This document shows, piece after piece, positions 8,809 to 16,651 of a stretch of DNA of 64,000 bases. Numbering within the stretch: the first letter of the stretch is position 1; the number at the start of each line of letters is the position of its first letter. A program made the translations under genes and the position numbers. The notes beneath the pieces were generated by a model. That model saw only the letters and a program-made list of their open reading frames with translations, did no database searches and was not told where the DNA came from. The stretch comes from Chitinophagales bacterium (GTDB lineage Bacteria > Bacteroidota > Bacteroidia > Chitinophagales > Saprospiraceae). The stretch spans positions 1-64,000 of the forward strand of contig JAAFJN010000023.1 in assembly GCA_013298845.1 (NCBI GenBank), written 5' to 3'.

Positions 8809-9581
8809 ACGGTTTCTATCAACCGGAGCAAATCCTGAAATAAGGTTTTGCTCCGGTTTTGTTCCAAAATCCGTTCGCCCCACTGCCCTACCGGAACCAC
8901 CCAACGAATGGCATTGGTTAAAAAAATTTCATCGGCATTGTGCAATTCCGCTGGGGTGACGGGACGTTCCACCACCGAAAAATTGTTCATGATAAAAGCC
9001 CGCAGCACGCCCGCCACACCGCCTTCGGAGAGGGGTACCGTGTTTAATTGTTCTTTTTCCCACCAAAACACCGTACTGGAAGTGGCCTCACAGATGCGCT
9101 CGTGGCCATTGAGCAAAAACGCATCGTCCCAGCCTTGGGCGTGGGCTTCGCGGGCGGCTTGCACGTAACGCGCCGCGTTGAGGGTTTTTACCCCCGAAAA
9201 ATCGTCAATGGGCAGGCGAACCCGTTCAGATACCCCCATGCGTAACGCTTTTTCGGGCCATTCGGGGTAAGCGACGGGCAAGGCAACGTGTTGTACTGTC
9301 CATTGCGCCGCGTTGTTTTGGGGCAAATACAAACCGCCGGGCGACCGAAAAACCGTACAACGCGCCCGAGCGTGTTCGGGCGCGTTGTGCAGTAATGCTT
9401 TTTTAAAAAAATCAATATTCCAACCGTTTGGAGCGGTAAAACCGAGCACATCCATGCCGTTAGTCAGGCGTTCAAAATGGCCTTCCAACAACGGAATCCG
9501 GCCGGTGGCAATGCGCACGGTTTCAAACAAAACATCGTTGTAAAAAACGGCGCGCTGGAATTGATCAAACGGCGTATCCAT
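8805..9581 (-). CDS. Class IV aminotransferase (PabC/BCAT/D-amino acid aminotransferase fold)
   Basis: A 258-residue PLP enzyme of fold type IV. Recognisable parts are the N-terminal VLFETVRIATGRIPLLEGHFERL, the likely PLP-binding lysine in GVKTLNAARYVQA, the ERICEATSSTVFWW strand and the LSEGGVAGVLRAF loop binding the cofactor phosphate. The family contains aminodeoxychorismate lyase, branched-chain and D-amino acid aminotransferases, and sequence alone does not separate them here. It is the last gene of the LacI-headed operon, 14 bp behind the epimerase-like gene, so a role with an imino or D-amino acid in that pathway is possible. A general PabC role in folate synthesis is the alternative. 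Its stop codon lies inside the repeat element. Confidence 0.82.
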   Translation of the reverse strand: MDTPFDQFQRAVFYNDVLFETVRIATGRIPLLEGHFERLTNGMDVLGFTAPNGWNIDFFKKALLHNAPEHARARCTVFRSPGGLYLPQNNAAQWTVQHVALPVAYPEWPEKALRMGVSERVRLPIDDFSGVKTLNAARYVQAAREAHAQGWDDAFLLNGHERICEATSSTVFWWEKEQLNTVPLSEGGVAGVLRAFIMNNFSVVERPVTPAELHNADEIFLTNAIRWVVPVGQWGERILEQNRSKTLFQDLLRLIETV

Positions 9582-9595
9582 TGGAAATCAATATT

Positions 9596-10651
9596 TTATA
9601 AAACCTGAAAACCCAGGGCATAAGGGTCATCGTCGGGGTTAATGCTAATGGTATTGTACCCGTAAATACGCGCCCAACCTTCGATACTGGGCCGCATGGC
9701 GGGTTTTCCCTCTACCGTTGTTTCTTCTTCAATGCGACCGATAAACTTGCTGCCGATAATACTTTCGTGCACAAATTCGTCGCCCTTGCGCAGTTTGCCT
9801 TTGGCGTACCATTGGGCCATGCGCGCACTGGTGCCCGTGCCGCAGGGAGAGCGGTCAATGGCTTTATCCCCGTAAAAAACGGCGTTGCGGGCCGTTGAGG
9901 TCGGGTCCAGCACCGCGCCCGTCCACAGGATATGCGAACAACCGCGAATCGTGGCGTCGTGGGGGTGGATAAACTCGTACAAATCGTTGATGTTTTTGCG
10001 CAGTTCCCGCGCCCAGGCAATCAGTTTATCCGCCGGATAATGTTCCAGTCCTTTAAAATGCGGCTGTACATCAACAATGGCGTAAAAATTGCCGCCGTAC
10101 GCGACATCAACGGTGATTTCGCCCAATTCGGGACACACCACCGGCAACGCCTCCGAGTGGAGGTAAGCCGCCACGTTGGTCAGTTTCACCGACGCTACTT
10201 TGGGTGCCTCGTGGGTGCTGCCGGGTTGCAATTTGTATTCGATCAACACCAAACCGGCGGGGGCTTCCATGCGGACAACTCCCGGCGTTTTAGGGCGAAT
10301 TAAACCCTCTTCAATCGCAATGGTAATGGTCCCGATAGTGCCGTGTCCGCACATGGGCAAACAACCACTGGTTTCGATGAACAACACCGCTACATCGTTG
10401 GCGGGGTCGTGCGGCGCGTACAAAATACTGCCGCTCATCATATCGTGCCCACGGGGTTCAAACATCAGACCGGTGCGAATCCAGTCGTATTCGCGCAGGA
10501 AATGTTGGCGTTTTTCGCTCATGGTATTGCCTTCCAACGCGGGACCGCCTTGTTTGACCAACCGCACCGGATTGCCGCAGGTATGGGCATCTACGCAGTT
10601 AAAAACGCCTTTTTTGTGCGCTAAATCCTGGTTATTATAATTGGTGTACAT
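9596..10651 (-). CDS. 4-hydroxyproline 2-epimerase-like protein (proline racemase family)
   Basis: A 351-residue proline racemase family protein. Both catalytic cysteines are present: Cys101 in LPMCGHGT and Cys270 in RSPCGTGTSA. This favours a two-base racemase or epimerase over the trans-3-hydroxyproline dehydratase branch, which replaces one Cys by Thr. The N-terminal DAHTCGNPVR is typical for hydroxyproline epimerases, which convert trans-4-hydroxy-L-proline to cis-4-hydroxy-D-proline. The adjacent upstream DHDPS-family gene (2-bp gap) fits, since the hydroxyproline pathway uses a DHDPS-family deaminase. The D-hydroxyproline dehydrogenase and the semialdehyde dehydrogenase expected for a full pathway are not in this operon. 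Family call is strong; substrate call is likely. Confidence 0.85.
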   Translation of the reverse strand: MYTNYNNQDLAHKKGVFNCVDAHTCGNPVRLVKQGGPALEGNTMSEKRQHFLREYDWIRTGLMFEPRGHDMMSGSILYAPHDPANDVAVLFIETSGCLPMCGHGTIGTITIAIEEGLIRPKTPGVVRMEAPAGLVLIEYKLQPGSTHEAPKVASVKLTNVAAYLHSEALPVVCPELGEITVDVAYGGNFYAIVDVQPHFKGLEHYPADKLIAWARELRKNINDLYEFIHPHDATIRGCSHILWTGAVLDPTSTARNAVFYGDKAIDRSPCGTGTSARMAQWYAKGKLRKGDEFVHESIIGSKFIGRIEEETTVEGKPAMRPSIEGWARIYGYNTISINPDDDPYALGFQVL

Positions 10652-10653
10652 GG

Positions 10654-11553
10654 TTAAGCCAAACTTGGGCGTTGAGCAATTCCTTCCTGAATAATGGCCA
10701 AAACACGTTCGCGTTCGGCGCCTTCCAAGGTTAAACGCGGTGCGCGTACAAACTCACTGCCAATCCCGGTTTGGGTTTCGGCGAGTTTGATGTATTGCAC
10801 TAATTTGGGGTGAATATCCAATTCGAGCAACGGCATAAACCACTGGTAAATGCGCCGCGCTTCGTCCAATTTGCCCGCTTTCGCCAAATGAAACAAGGCC
10901 GTGGTTTCGTGCGGGAACGCGCACACGAGGCCCGCGACCCAACCATCGGCACCGAGGCAAAATTCTTCGAGCGCCAGGGTATCTACGCCGCACAAAATGC
11001 GAAAACGGTCGCCAAAACGGTTGCGCATCCGCACCACGTTGGTCACGTCGCGGGTGGATTCTTTTACCGCCTGAATATTGGCGCAACCCTGCAATTCGTC
11101 AAAAGCATCGAGAGTTACCTCCGTTTTGTAATCCACGGGATTGTTGTAAATCATAATGGGCAAACTGGTGGCTTCGGCGATGGTTTTGAACCAGGTCACG
11201 GTTTCGCGGTGGTCGGTTTTGTAGCGCATGGGCGGCAACAGCATCAGGCCCTTGGCGCCCCATTGTTCGGCCAAACCGGCCTGGCGAATGGCTTCTTTGG
11301 TGGAACCTTCGGCGATGTTGAGCACCACCGGAACGCGGCCGCTGACCTGTTCCACGGTGTGTTTTACCAACTGTTCTTTTTCGTCGGTGGTGAGCACACT
11401 GGCTTCGCCCAGGGTTCCGCCGAGGATAATACCGTTGGCCCCGGCGCGGAGTTGTTCTTGCAGGTTTTTGGAAAACAGAGACAGGTCCAGCGTGTCGTCC
11501 GGAGTGAATTTAGTTGTGAGCGCGGGGAAAACGCCCGTCCAATCGAGTTGCAT
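10654..11553 (-). CDS. DHDPS/NAL-family lyase or deaminase, possibly of the hydroxyproline pathway
   Basis: A 299-residue class I aldolase-like TIM barrel of the DapA family. The Schiff-base lysine is Lys164 (IQAVKEST) and the partner tyrosine is Tyr136 (IMIYNNP). The usual GTTGE loop reads GGTLGE (residues 45-50), a departure from true dihydrodipicolinate synthases and consistent with a catabolic relative. Next to a hydroxyproline epimerase-like gene, the best fit is a 1-pyrroline-4-hydroxy-2-carboxylate deaminase. N-acetylneuraminate lyase or a ketodeoxysugar aldolase are alternatives, worth keeping in mind because the divergent operon handles amino sugars. It lies 3 bp downstream of the LacI gene and 2 bp upstream of the epimerase gene, so translation is probably coupled. 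Confidence 0.82.
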   Translation of the reverse strand: MQLDWTGVFPALTTKFTPDDTLDLSLFSKNLQEQLRAGANGIILGGTLGEASVLTTDEKEQLVKHTVEQVSGRVPVVLNIAEGSTKEAIRQAGLAEQWGAKGLMLLPPMRYKTDHRETVTWFKTIAEATSLPIMIYNNPVDYKTEVTLDAFDELQGCANIQAVKESTRDVTNVVRMRNRFGDRFRILCGVDTLALEEFCLGADGWVAGLVCAFPHETTALFHLAKAGKLDEARRIYQWFMPLLELDIHPKLVQYIKLAETQTGIGSEFVRAPRLTLEGAERERVLAIIQEGIAQRPSLA

Positions 11554-11556
11554 AAT

Positions 11557-12639
11557 TTAATGAAATTGAATAATTTGTTTCTGACGTTGAAGGTAATATT
11601 GCGCATTTTCGGCCACTACAATATCCAGCGGGAGAAATTGCAGCCGTTCGGGCGTTTCTTTTAAAAAAAGTTGTTTAAACAAACTCAAAACGCCGAGGTA
11701 TCCTTGTTCGACGGGGTTTTGGTTGATTAAAAAATTGATTTTATTTTGGTGCAAATGGGTGATATTGGGTTCCAGCAAATCAAAGCCGACGATGAACATT
11801 TTGGCCAAATCTTCTTCTTCCAAACATTCAATCACTTTGTAGGCGCGGGAATTGGTCACAAAAATACCACCAATTTGGGCCGTTCCGTTGGTGAAAGAAG
11901 ATAAAAAGGCCCGTAAATGGCCCATATTTTCAAAATCTTCAAAATTGGACGACAACACGTGGATGTTTTTTTGGCGGTTATTGGCAAAATAATACCGAAA
12001 ACCGCGTTCTTTTTCCATCAAATGGCTCGCGTTGGTCACCCCTTTTTCCAAATTTAACACCAAGGCCGGTTCGCCGTCGCGCAGGGCAAAATTCAGGAGT
12101 CGGGCCGCCAAAACGCCGCTTTGAAAACTATCCTGCCCGATGTACGATAACACGTGCGGGTGTTCGATATAGGTATTGATTTGCACCACCGGAATTTGGG
12201 CGCGTTGGCATTCGTCGAGCACCTGCATCCCTTCCATTTTAAACAAAGGTGGAAACAGCAATCCGTCGGGATTCTTACGCAGTACGGCGTGGGCTTTTGC
12301 CAAAAAATCGTCGGGATTAAAGAGGTCAAAAAAAGTATCTTCGACGGTAATGCCGTAGTGTTTGAGCGATTTGGCGGCCATTTGAATGCCTTCCCAGGGT
12401 TGCATCCAATAGCCATCCGTGCGGTAATCGGGCAGCAGGGTGGCAATGCGGATTTGCCGGTTAAAAGCCAGGGCGCTGGCAATGAGGTTGCGCTCGTACC
12501 CCAGTTCATCCATGACCTGAAGGACTTTTTTCACCACGTCTTCGGCAACATCGCCCCGTTTGTGCAATACCCGGTCTACGGTTCCCACCGAAACACCCGC
12601 CTTTTCGGCGATATCTTTAATACGAACTCTTTTTTTCAT
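11557..12639 (-). CDS. LacI-family transcriptional regulator
   Basis: A 360-residue LacI-type repressor. I start it at the ATG at 12639, where MKKRVRIKDIAEKAGVSVG begins the canonical DNA-binding helix-turn-helix, rather than at an in-frame start 33 bp upstream. The hinge region follows (KVLQVMDELGYERNLIASAL), and residues about 60-350 form the periplasmic-binding-protein-like sensor domain (IRIATLLPDY onwards). It heads a four-gene leftward operon and faces the NagB-fusion gene across a 152-bp gap containing a perfect 16-bp palindrome, the probable operator. It may repress both directions. The effector is unknown; LacI proteins usually sense sugars, which fits the amino-sugar side better than the hydroxyproline side. 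Confidence 0.92.
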   Translation of the reverse strand: MKKRVRIKDIAEKAGVSVGTVDRVLHKRGDVAEDVVKKVLQVMDELGYERNLIASALAFNRQIRIATLLPDYRTDGYWMQPWEGIQMAAKSLKHYGITVEDTFFDLFNPDDFLAKAHAVLRKNPDGLLFPPLFKMEGMQVLDECQRAQIPVVQINTYIEHPHVLSYIGQDSFQSGVLAARLLNFALRDGEPALVLNLEKGVTNASHLMEKERGFRYYFANNRQKNIHVLSSNFEDFENMGHLRAFLSSFTNGTAQIGGIFVTNSRAYKVIECLEEEDLAKMFIVGFDLLEPNITHLHQNKINFLINQNPVEQGYLGVLSLFKQLFLKETPERLQFLPLDIVVAENAQYYLQRQKQIIQFH

Positions 12640-12651
12640 AATTAGGCGGGG

Positions 12652-12659
12652 CAAATATA
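12652..12659 (-). promoter_or_regulatory. -7 box of the LacI operon
   Basis: TATATTTG on the minus strand (complement of CAAATATA) matches TAnnTTTG. It ends 12 nt before the ATG at 12639, predicting a leader of only about 5-6 nt and excluding the upstream in-frame start at 12672. Confidence 0.45.
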
Positions 12660-12701
12660 GCGCTAAAAGCATTTAACCATAAAATTTACAAAAATAATCT
12701 G

Positions 12702-12717
12702 CCGTGTGCGCACACGG
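12702..12717. promoter_or_regulatory. Perfect 16-bp palindrome, probable LacI operator
   Basis: CCGTGTGCGCACACGG is its own reverse complement, with a central CG as in LacI/PurR operators. It lies between the divergent LacI and NagB-fusion genes. It overlaps the place where the -33 element of the rightward promoter should be (its -7 box TATCTTTG is at 12734-12741), so binding should block rightward transcription. Confidence 0.75.
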
Positions 12718-12733
12718 TAAATATATTGTACCA

Positions 12734-12741
12734 TATCTTTG
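12734..12741 (+). promoter_or_regulatory. -7 box of the nagB-fusion operon
   Basis: TATCTTTG matches TAnnTTTG, 50 nt before the ATG at 12792. No TTTG -33 element is visible at the right spacing; the palindrome at 12702-12717 occupies that region. Confidence 0.5.
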
Positions 12742-12791
12742 TCCCGATTGGCAAGGTAAACAAACAAAATCGCCTCTTTGCCAAATATAAT

Positions 12792-14711
12792 ATGAGCATC
12801 ACATTGAAATATCAACTAAAATCCTTTGAGAAACTCCCGGTAAAGATTTACGCTGATTCACGGGAAGGCTCCATCCACATTGCCAAGTCCATTGCCCTGG
12901 CCATTCGTCAAAAACAACAGGATGGCGAAAAGATCGTCCTCGGTTTGGCCACCGGCTCCTCTCCTATCAAAGTGTACGATGAATTAGTACGGCTCCACAA
13001 AGAAGAGCAATTGAGTTTTAAAAACGTGATTACGTTTAACCTGGACGAGTACTACCCAATGCGCCCGGAAGCACCGCAGAGTTACGTGCGTTTTATGCAC
13101 GAATACCTGTTTGACCACATTGACATCCCCAGAGAAAATATCCACATCCCGGATGGCACCATCGCCATCGAAGACATTGACGCCTATTGCCAGCAGTACG
13201 AAAAACGTATTGACCAGTACGGAGGCATTGATATTCAATTACTTGGCATTGGCCGAACGGGCCATATCGGGTTTAATGAACCCGGCTCGTGGGAATCGTC
13301 GCTGACGCGCATGGTGCGCCTCGACAGCCTAACCCGCATGGACGCCATTAAGGATTTTTCCAACGAAGAAACCGTGCCTTACCGCGCCATTACGATGGGG
13401 ATTGCCAGTATCATGAAGGCGCGCACCGTGTACCTGATGGCCTGGGGCGCGCACAAAGCGCACATTATAAAAGAAGCGATTGAAGGCGAAATCACTTCCT
13501 CGATTCCGGCGACTTTTTTGCAAAACCACCCCAATACGAAGGTTTATGCCGATACGCCCGCCAGCACCGAATTAACGCGGATAAAAACGCCTTGGCTGGC
13601 TGGTATTTGCAATTGGGACGAAGATTTGGTGTGCAAAGCCGTGGTTTGGCTTTCGCAAAAAACCAACAAACCCATTCTCAAACTCACCGAAGAAGATTAT
13701 TCGGAGAATCACTTGAGCGATATGATTATTGAGTACGATTTTGCGTACAATATCAATATCAAGGTGTTTAACCGCTTGCAACACACCATCACCGGTTGGC
13801 CCGGCGGCAAACCCAACGCCGACGACTCGAACCGGCCGGAACGCTCCGTTCCCGCCAAAAAACGGGTTATTTTGTTCAGCCCCCACCCCGACGATGACGT
13901 TATTTCGATGGGCGCCACCTTTGAACGATTGGTGGAACAGGGCCACGAAGTACACGTAGCCTACCAAACGTCGGGAAATATTGCCGTGCACGACCACGAT
14001 GCCCGCCGCTTTTTGGAGTTTTTCCAGGAATACAGCCACGCCATTGGTTTAGAGCACCCCGAAACCGAAAAACTCATCAAAAAAAGTATGAAGTTTTTTA
14101 CCACCAAGGGCAAAGACGGCAATGAATCGGATGAAATACGCATGGCCAAAGGATTTATCCGCCGGGGTGAAGCCCGTGCGGGCGCACGGTTCTCCGGTTT
14201 AAAAGACGACCAAATCCATTTTCTCGATTTACCGTTTTACGAAACCGGTCGTTCGCGCAAAAAACCCATTGGCGAAGACGATTACCGCATCATCATGGAT
14301 TTGATGGAACAGGTAAAACCCCACCAAATCTTTGCGGCGGGTGACCTGGCCGATCCGCACGGTACCCACCGCGTTTGCCTCGACGGGATTTTGGAAGCCT
14401 GCAAACGCCTTTCGGACCGCCCGTGGATGAAAGATTGCTGGTTGTGGCTCTACCGCGGCGCGTGGCACGAATACACCATTGACGAAATTGAAATGGCCGT
14501 ACCCATTAGCCCCAAACAATTGGAACACAAGCGGCGCGCCATTTTTATGCACCAAAGTCAAAAAGACCGTCCGCCGTTCCCCGGTGAAGATAACCGCGAG
14601 TTCTGGCAACGCGCCGAAGACCGCAACCGCGAAACGGCCCGCCTTTACCGCAGTTTAGGTTTAGCCGAATACGAGGCCATCGAAGCATTCAAACGCTGGC
14701 ATTTTAAATAA
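12792..14711 (+). CDS. Glucosamine-6-phosphate deaminase-like protein fused to a PIG-L-type deacetylase
   Basis: A 639-residue two-domain protein. I use the ATG at 12792 (MSITLKYQLK), because the longer frame from 12726 would start upstream of the -7 box. Residues about 15-290 are NagB-like: LGLATGSSP phosphate loop, FNLDEYYP with Asp85, and GIGRTGHIGFNEP around residues 152-163. Residues about 355-620 are a PIG-L/LmbE-like zinc deacetylase with HPDDD at 365-369 and a distal DPHGTHR motif. The pair suggests coupled N-deacetylation and deamination of an amino-sugar phosphate, feeding fructose-6-phosphate. Such long NagB proteins occur in other Bacteroidota. A symporter gene follows 77 bp later. 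Substrate preference is inferred. Confidence 0.9.
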   Translation: MSITLKYQLKSFEKLPVKIYADSREGSIHIAKSIALAIRQKQQDGEKIVLGLATGSSPIKVYDELVRLHKEEQLSFKNVITFNLDEYYPMRPEAPQSYVRFMHEYLFDHIDIPRENIHIPDGTIAIEDIDAYCQQYEKRIDQYGGIDIQLLGIGRTGHIGFNEPGSWESSLTRMVRLDSLTRMDAIKDFSNEETVPYRAITMGIASIMKARTVYLMAWGAHKAHIIKEAIEGEITSSIPATFLQNHPNTKVYADTPASTELTRIKTPWLAGICNWDEDLVCKAVVWLSQKTNKPILKLTEEDYSENHLSDMIIEYDFAYNINIKVFNRLQHTITGWPGGKPNADDSNRPERSVPAKKRVILFSPHPDDDVISMGATFERLVEQGHEVHVAYQTSGNIAVHDHDARRFLEFFQEYSHAIGLEHPETEKLIKKSMKFFTTKGKDGNESDEIRMAKGFIRRGEARAGARFSGLKDDQIHFLDLPFYETGRSRKKPIGEDDYRIIMDLMEQVKPHQIFAAGDLADPHGTHRVCLDGILEACKRLSDRPWMKDCWLWLYRGAWHEYTIDEIEMAVPISPKQLEHKRRAIFMHQSQKDRPPFPGEDNREFWQRAEDRNRETARLYRSLGLAEYEAIEAFKRWHFK

Positions 14712-14726
14712 ACTTCGGCTTTTCAG

Positions 14727-14758
14727 GTGTTGTGCGCGAAAAATGTCGCGCACAACAC
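14727..14758. terminator. 13-bp perfect stem-loop between nagB-fusion and symporter genes
   Basis: GTGTTGTGCGCGA (14727-14739) and its exact complement (14746-14758) flank the loop AAAATG. The hairpin begins 15 nt after the nagB-fusion stop codon. It lacks an immediate T-run, so an attenuator or mRNA-stabilising role is as likely as termination. It shares TGTGCGC with the nearby LacI palindrome. Confidence 0.6.
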
Positions 14759-14788
14759 TCCATTTCCACCTTTATCCTTCTCATTTTT

Positions 14789-16543
14789 ATGGTACTCTCT
14801 ACGCTTGATTGGCTCATCATAGCGGGCTTTTTTGTTGTCTCTTTGCTCATTGGAGTGCTGGCCTCACGCGGGGCTGGCAAAGGTTACTCCGAGTATTTTT
14901 TATCGGGGCAATCCATGCCCTGGTGGTTGCTGGGCATTTCGCTGGTGGCCACTACCTTCTCCGCCGACACACCCAATCTCGTCACCGATATTGTGCGCAA
15001 CAACGGCGTTTCGGGCAACTGGGCCTGGTGGGCATTTTTGCTCACGGGGATGCTTACGGTGTTTGTGTACGCCAAACTCTGGCGGCGATCGGGGGTAATG
15101 ACCGACCTGGAATTTTACGAATTGCGGTACAGCGGTCCCGCCGCCACGTTTTTGCGCGGGTTCCGGGCGATTTATCTCGGCGTGTTTTTTAACGTCATGA
15201 TTATGGCCACGGTATGCCTCGCTGCCATCAAAATTGGTGGGGTAATGTTGCACGTTACGCCCGAACAAACGCTATTGGTCGCCTCGGTGGTCACGGTGAT
15301 TTACACGTCCATTGGTGGGTTAAAAGGCGTGATCTGGACCGATTTTTTCCAATTTGTACTCGCCATGGCGGGCACCATTTGGGCAGCGGTGTACATCGTT
15401 GATTTGCCACAGGTGGGCGGCATGGACCAACTGCTGCAACACCCGGCGGTGGTGAACAAATTGAGTATTTTGCCCGATTTTAGCAAACCCGACGTGTACA
15501 TTCCGTTGTTTTTGATTCCCATTGCGGTTCAATGGTGGAGCGTTTGGTATCCCGGCGCGGAACCCGGCGGCGGCGGTTACGTGGTACAGCGGATGTTGTC
15601 GGCCAAAGACGAAAAAAATGCCTTGTGGGCGACGTTTATTTTTAACATCATGCACTACGCCCTGCGGCCCTGGCCTTGGATTTTTGTTGCCCTGGCTTCG
15701 CTCATTGTATTTCCCGATCTGGCATCATTGAGAGCGGCATTTCCCCACCTCGACGCCAATGTAGTGCGCGACGACCTGGCTTATCCGGCGATGTTGACGT
15801 TTTTGCCCTCCGGTCTGTTGGGTTTGCTGGTAGCCGCGTTGATTTCGGCGTTTATGAGCACCATTTCTACCCACTTGAACTGGGGATCGAGTTATATCGT
15901 CAATGATTTTTACAAAAGGTTTATTAAACCCGAAGCCAGCGAAACGGAATTGGTGAACATTGGACGGTTGTCCACGGTAATTTTGATGATTTTGGCGGCT
16001 ATTTTGGCTTTAAAACTTCAAAATGCGTTGCAGGCGTTTAATATTTTGTTGCAGGTGGGCGCCGGAACGGGGCTGCTGTTTATTTTGCGGTGGTTCTGGT
16101 GGCGCATCAACGCCTGGAGCGAAATTGTGGCCATGTTTGGCTCCTTTGCAGTAGCGCTTTATTTCCAATTGTTTTACGACGGCCCTTGGGTTGAATGGCA
16201 AAAACTGCTCGCCGGGGTAACCATTACGACCATTGCCTGGGTGATAACGGTATTTGTTACCGCGCCCACGGATAAAAATGTACTGGTGCATTTTTACAAC
16301 GTTACCCGACCCGGCGGCGCTGGATGGGCCTCGGTTCGCGCCATGGATGGCATCGAATCCACCGAAGAAAAAGGTAGTTTGGCGTACGGTATTTTGGCCA
16401 TGTTTTTGGGCGTTTGCCTGGTGTACGCGGCTTTGTTTGGAACCGGTTTTTTCCTCTATGGGCAAATGACGTACGGATTGATAGCCACGGTGATTACGGT
16501 CATTACGGCCTGGTTGATTTATAAATTTGTGGATCGGGTGTAG
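14789..16543 (+). CDS. SSS-family sodium:solute symporter
   Basis: A 584-residue polytopic membrane protein of the sodium/solute symporter (SSS, SLC5-like) family. I start at ATG 14789 (MVLSTLDWLIIAGFF) because the longer frame begins inside the intercistronic hairpin. About 13-14 hydrophobic helices are evident. Family marks are GKGYSEYFLSGQSMPWWLLGISL near the N-terminus, the GGLKGVIWTDFFQF segment (around 190-205) and AALISAFMSTISTHLNWGSSYIVNDFY in the middle, the usual sodium-site region. It follows the NagB/PIG-L gene and probably imports the amino sugar or related compound that the fusion enzyme processes. Substrate is inferred from context only. Confidence 0.9.
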   Translation: MVLSTLDWLIIAGFFVVSLLIGVLASRGAGKGYSEYFLSGQSMPWWLLGISLVATTFSADTPNLVTDIVRNNGVSGNWAWWAFLLTGMLTVFVYAKLWRRSGVMTDLEFYELRYSGPAATFLRGFRAIYLGVFFNVMIMATVCLAAIKIGGVMLHVTPEQTLLVASVVTVIYTSIGGLKGVIWTDFFQFVLAMAGTIWAAVYIVDLPQVGGMDQLLQHPAVVNKLSILPDFSKPDVYIPLFLIPIAVQWWSVWYPGAEPGGGGYVVQRMLSAKDEKNALWATFIFNIMHYALRPWPWIFVALASLIVFPDLASLRAAFPHLDANVVRDDLAYPAMLTFLPSGLLGLLVAALISAFMSTISTHLNWGSSYIVNDFYKRFIKPEASETELVNIGRLSTVILMILAAILALKLQNALQAFNILLQVGAGTGLLFILRWFWWRINAWSEIVAMFGSFAVALYFQLFYDGPWVEWQKLLAGVTITTIAWVITVFVTAPTDKNVLVHFYNVTRPGGAGWASVRAMDGIESTEEKGSLAYGILAMFLGVCLVYAALFGTGFFLYGQMTYGLIATVITVITAWLIYKFVDRV

Positions 16544-16577
16544 ATAATCCGATTTTCGCAGAATTGATGTAGAAACG

Positions 16578-16613
16578 GTCTGAAAAGCCCTCGCCGGGCT
16601 GAAAGATTCAGAC
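16578..16613. terminator. Compound hairpin after the symporter gene
   Basis: An outer 7-bp stem (GTCTGAA 16578-16584 with TTCAGAC 16607-16613) encloses an inner AGCCC/GGGCT stem (16586-16600). It lies 35 bp after the symporter stop and just before the -7 box of the next gene. No T-run follows, so termination is only suggested. Confidence 0.4.
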
Positions 16614-16620
16614 AGTTGCT

Positions 16621-16628
16621 TACCTTTG
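16621..16628 (+). promoter_or_regulatory. -7 box of the radical SAM gene
   Basis: TACCTTTG matches TAnnTTTG, but no TTTG lies at -33 distance. If real, transcription starts near 16634, and a start codon at TTG 16652 rather than TTG 16616 is needed. Confidence 0.35.
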
Positions 16629-16651
16629 ACCCAAAATTACACCAACGCATT

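Noticed and set aside
10654-11553. Dihydrodipicolinate synthase for lysine synthesis (dapA)
   Set aside because: The GTTGE loop is altered to GGTLGE and the gene sits in a catabolic LacI-headed operon beside a hydroxyproline epimerase-like gene.
10810-11664. Rightward 284-residue protein gene opposite the DHDPS-family gene
   Set aside because: No recognisable domain, glycine/phenylalanine/histidine-rich antisense composition, and it lies over a strongly conserved gene on the other strand.
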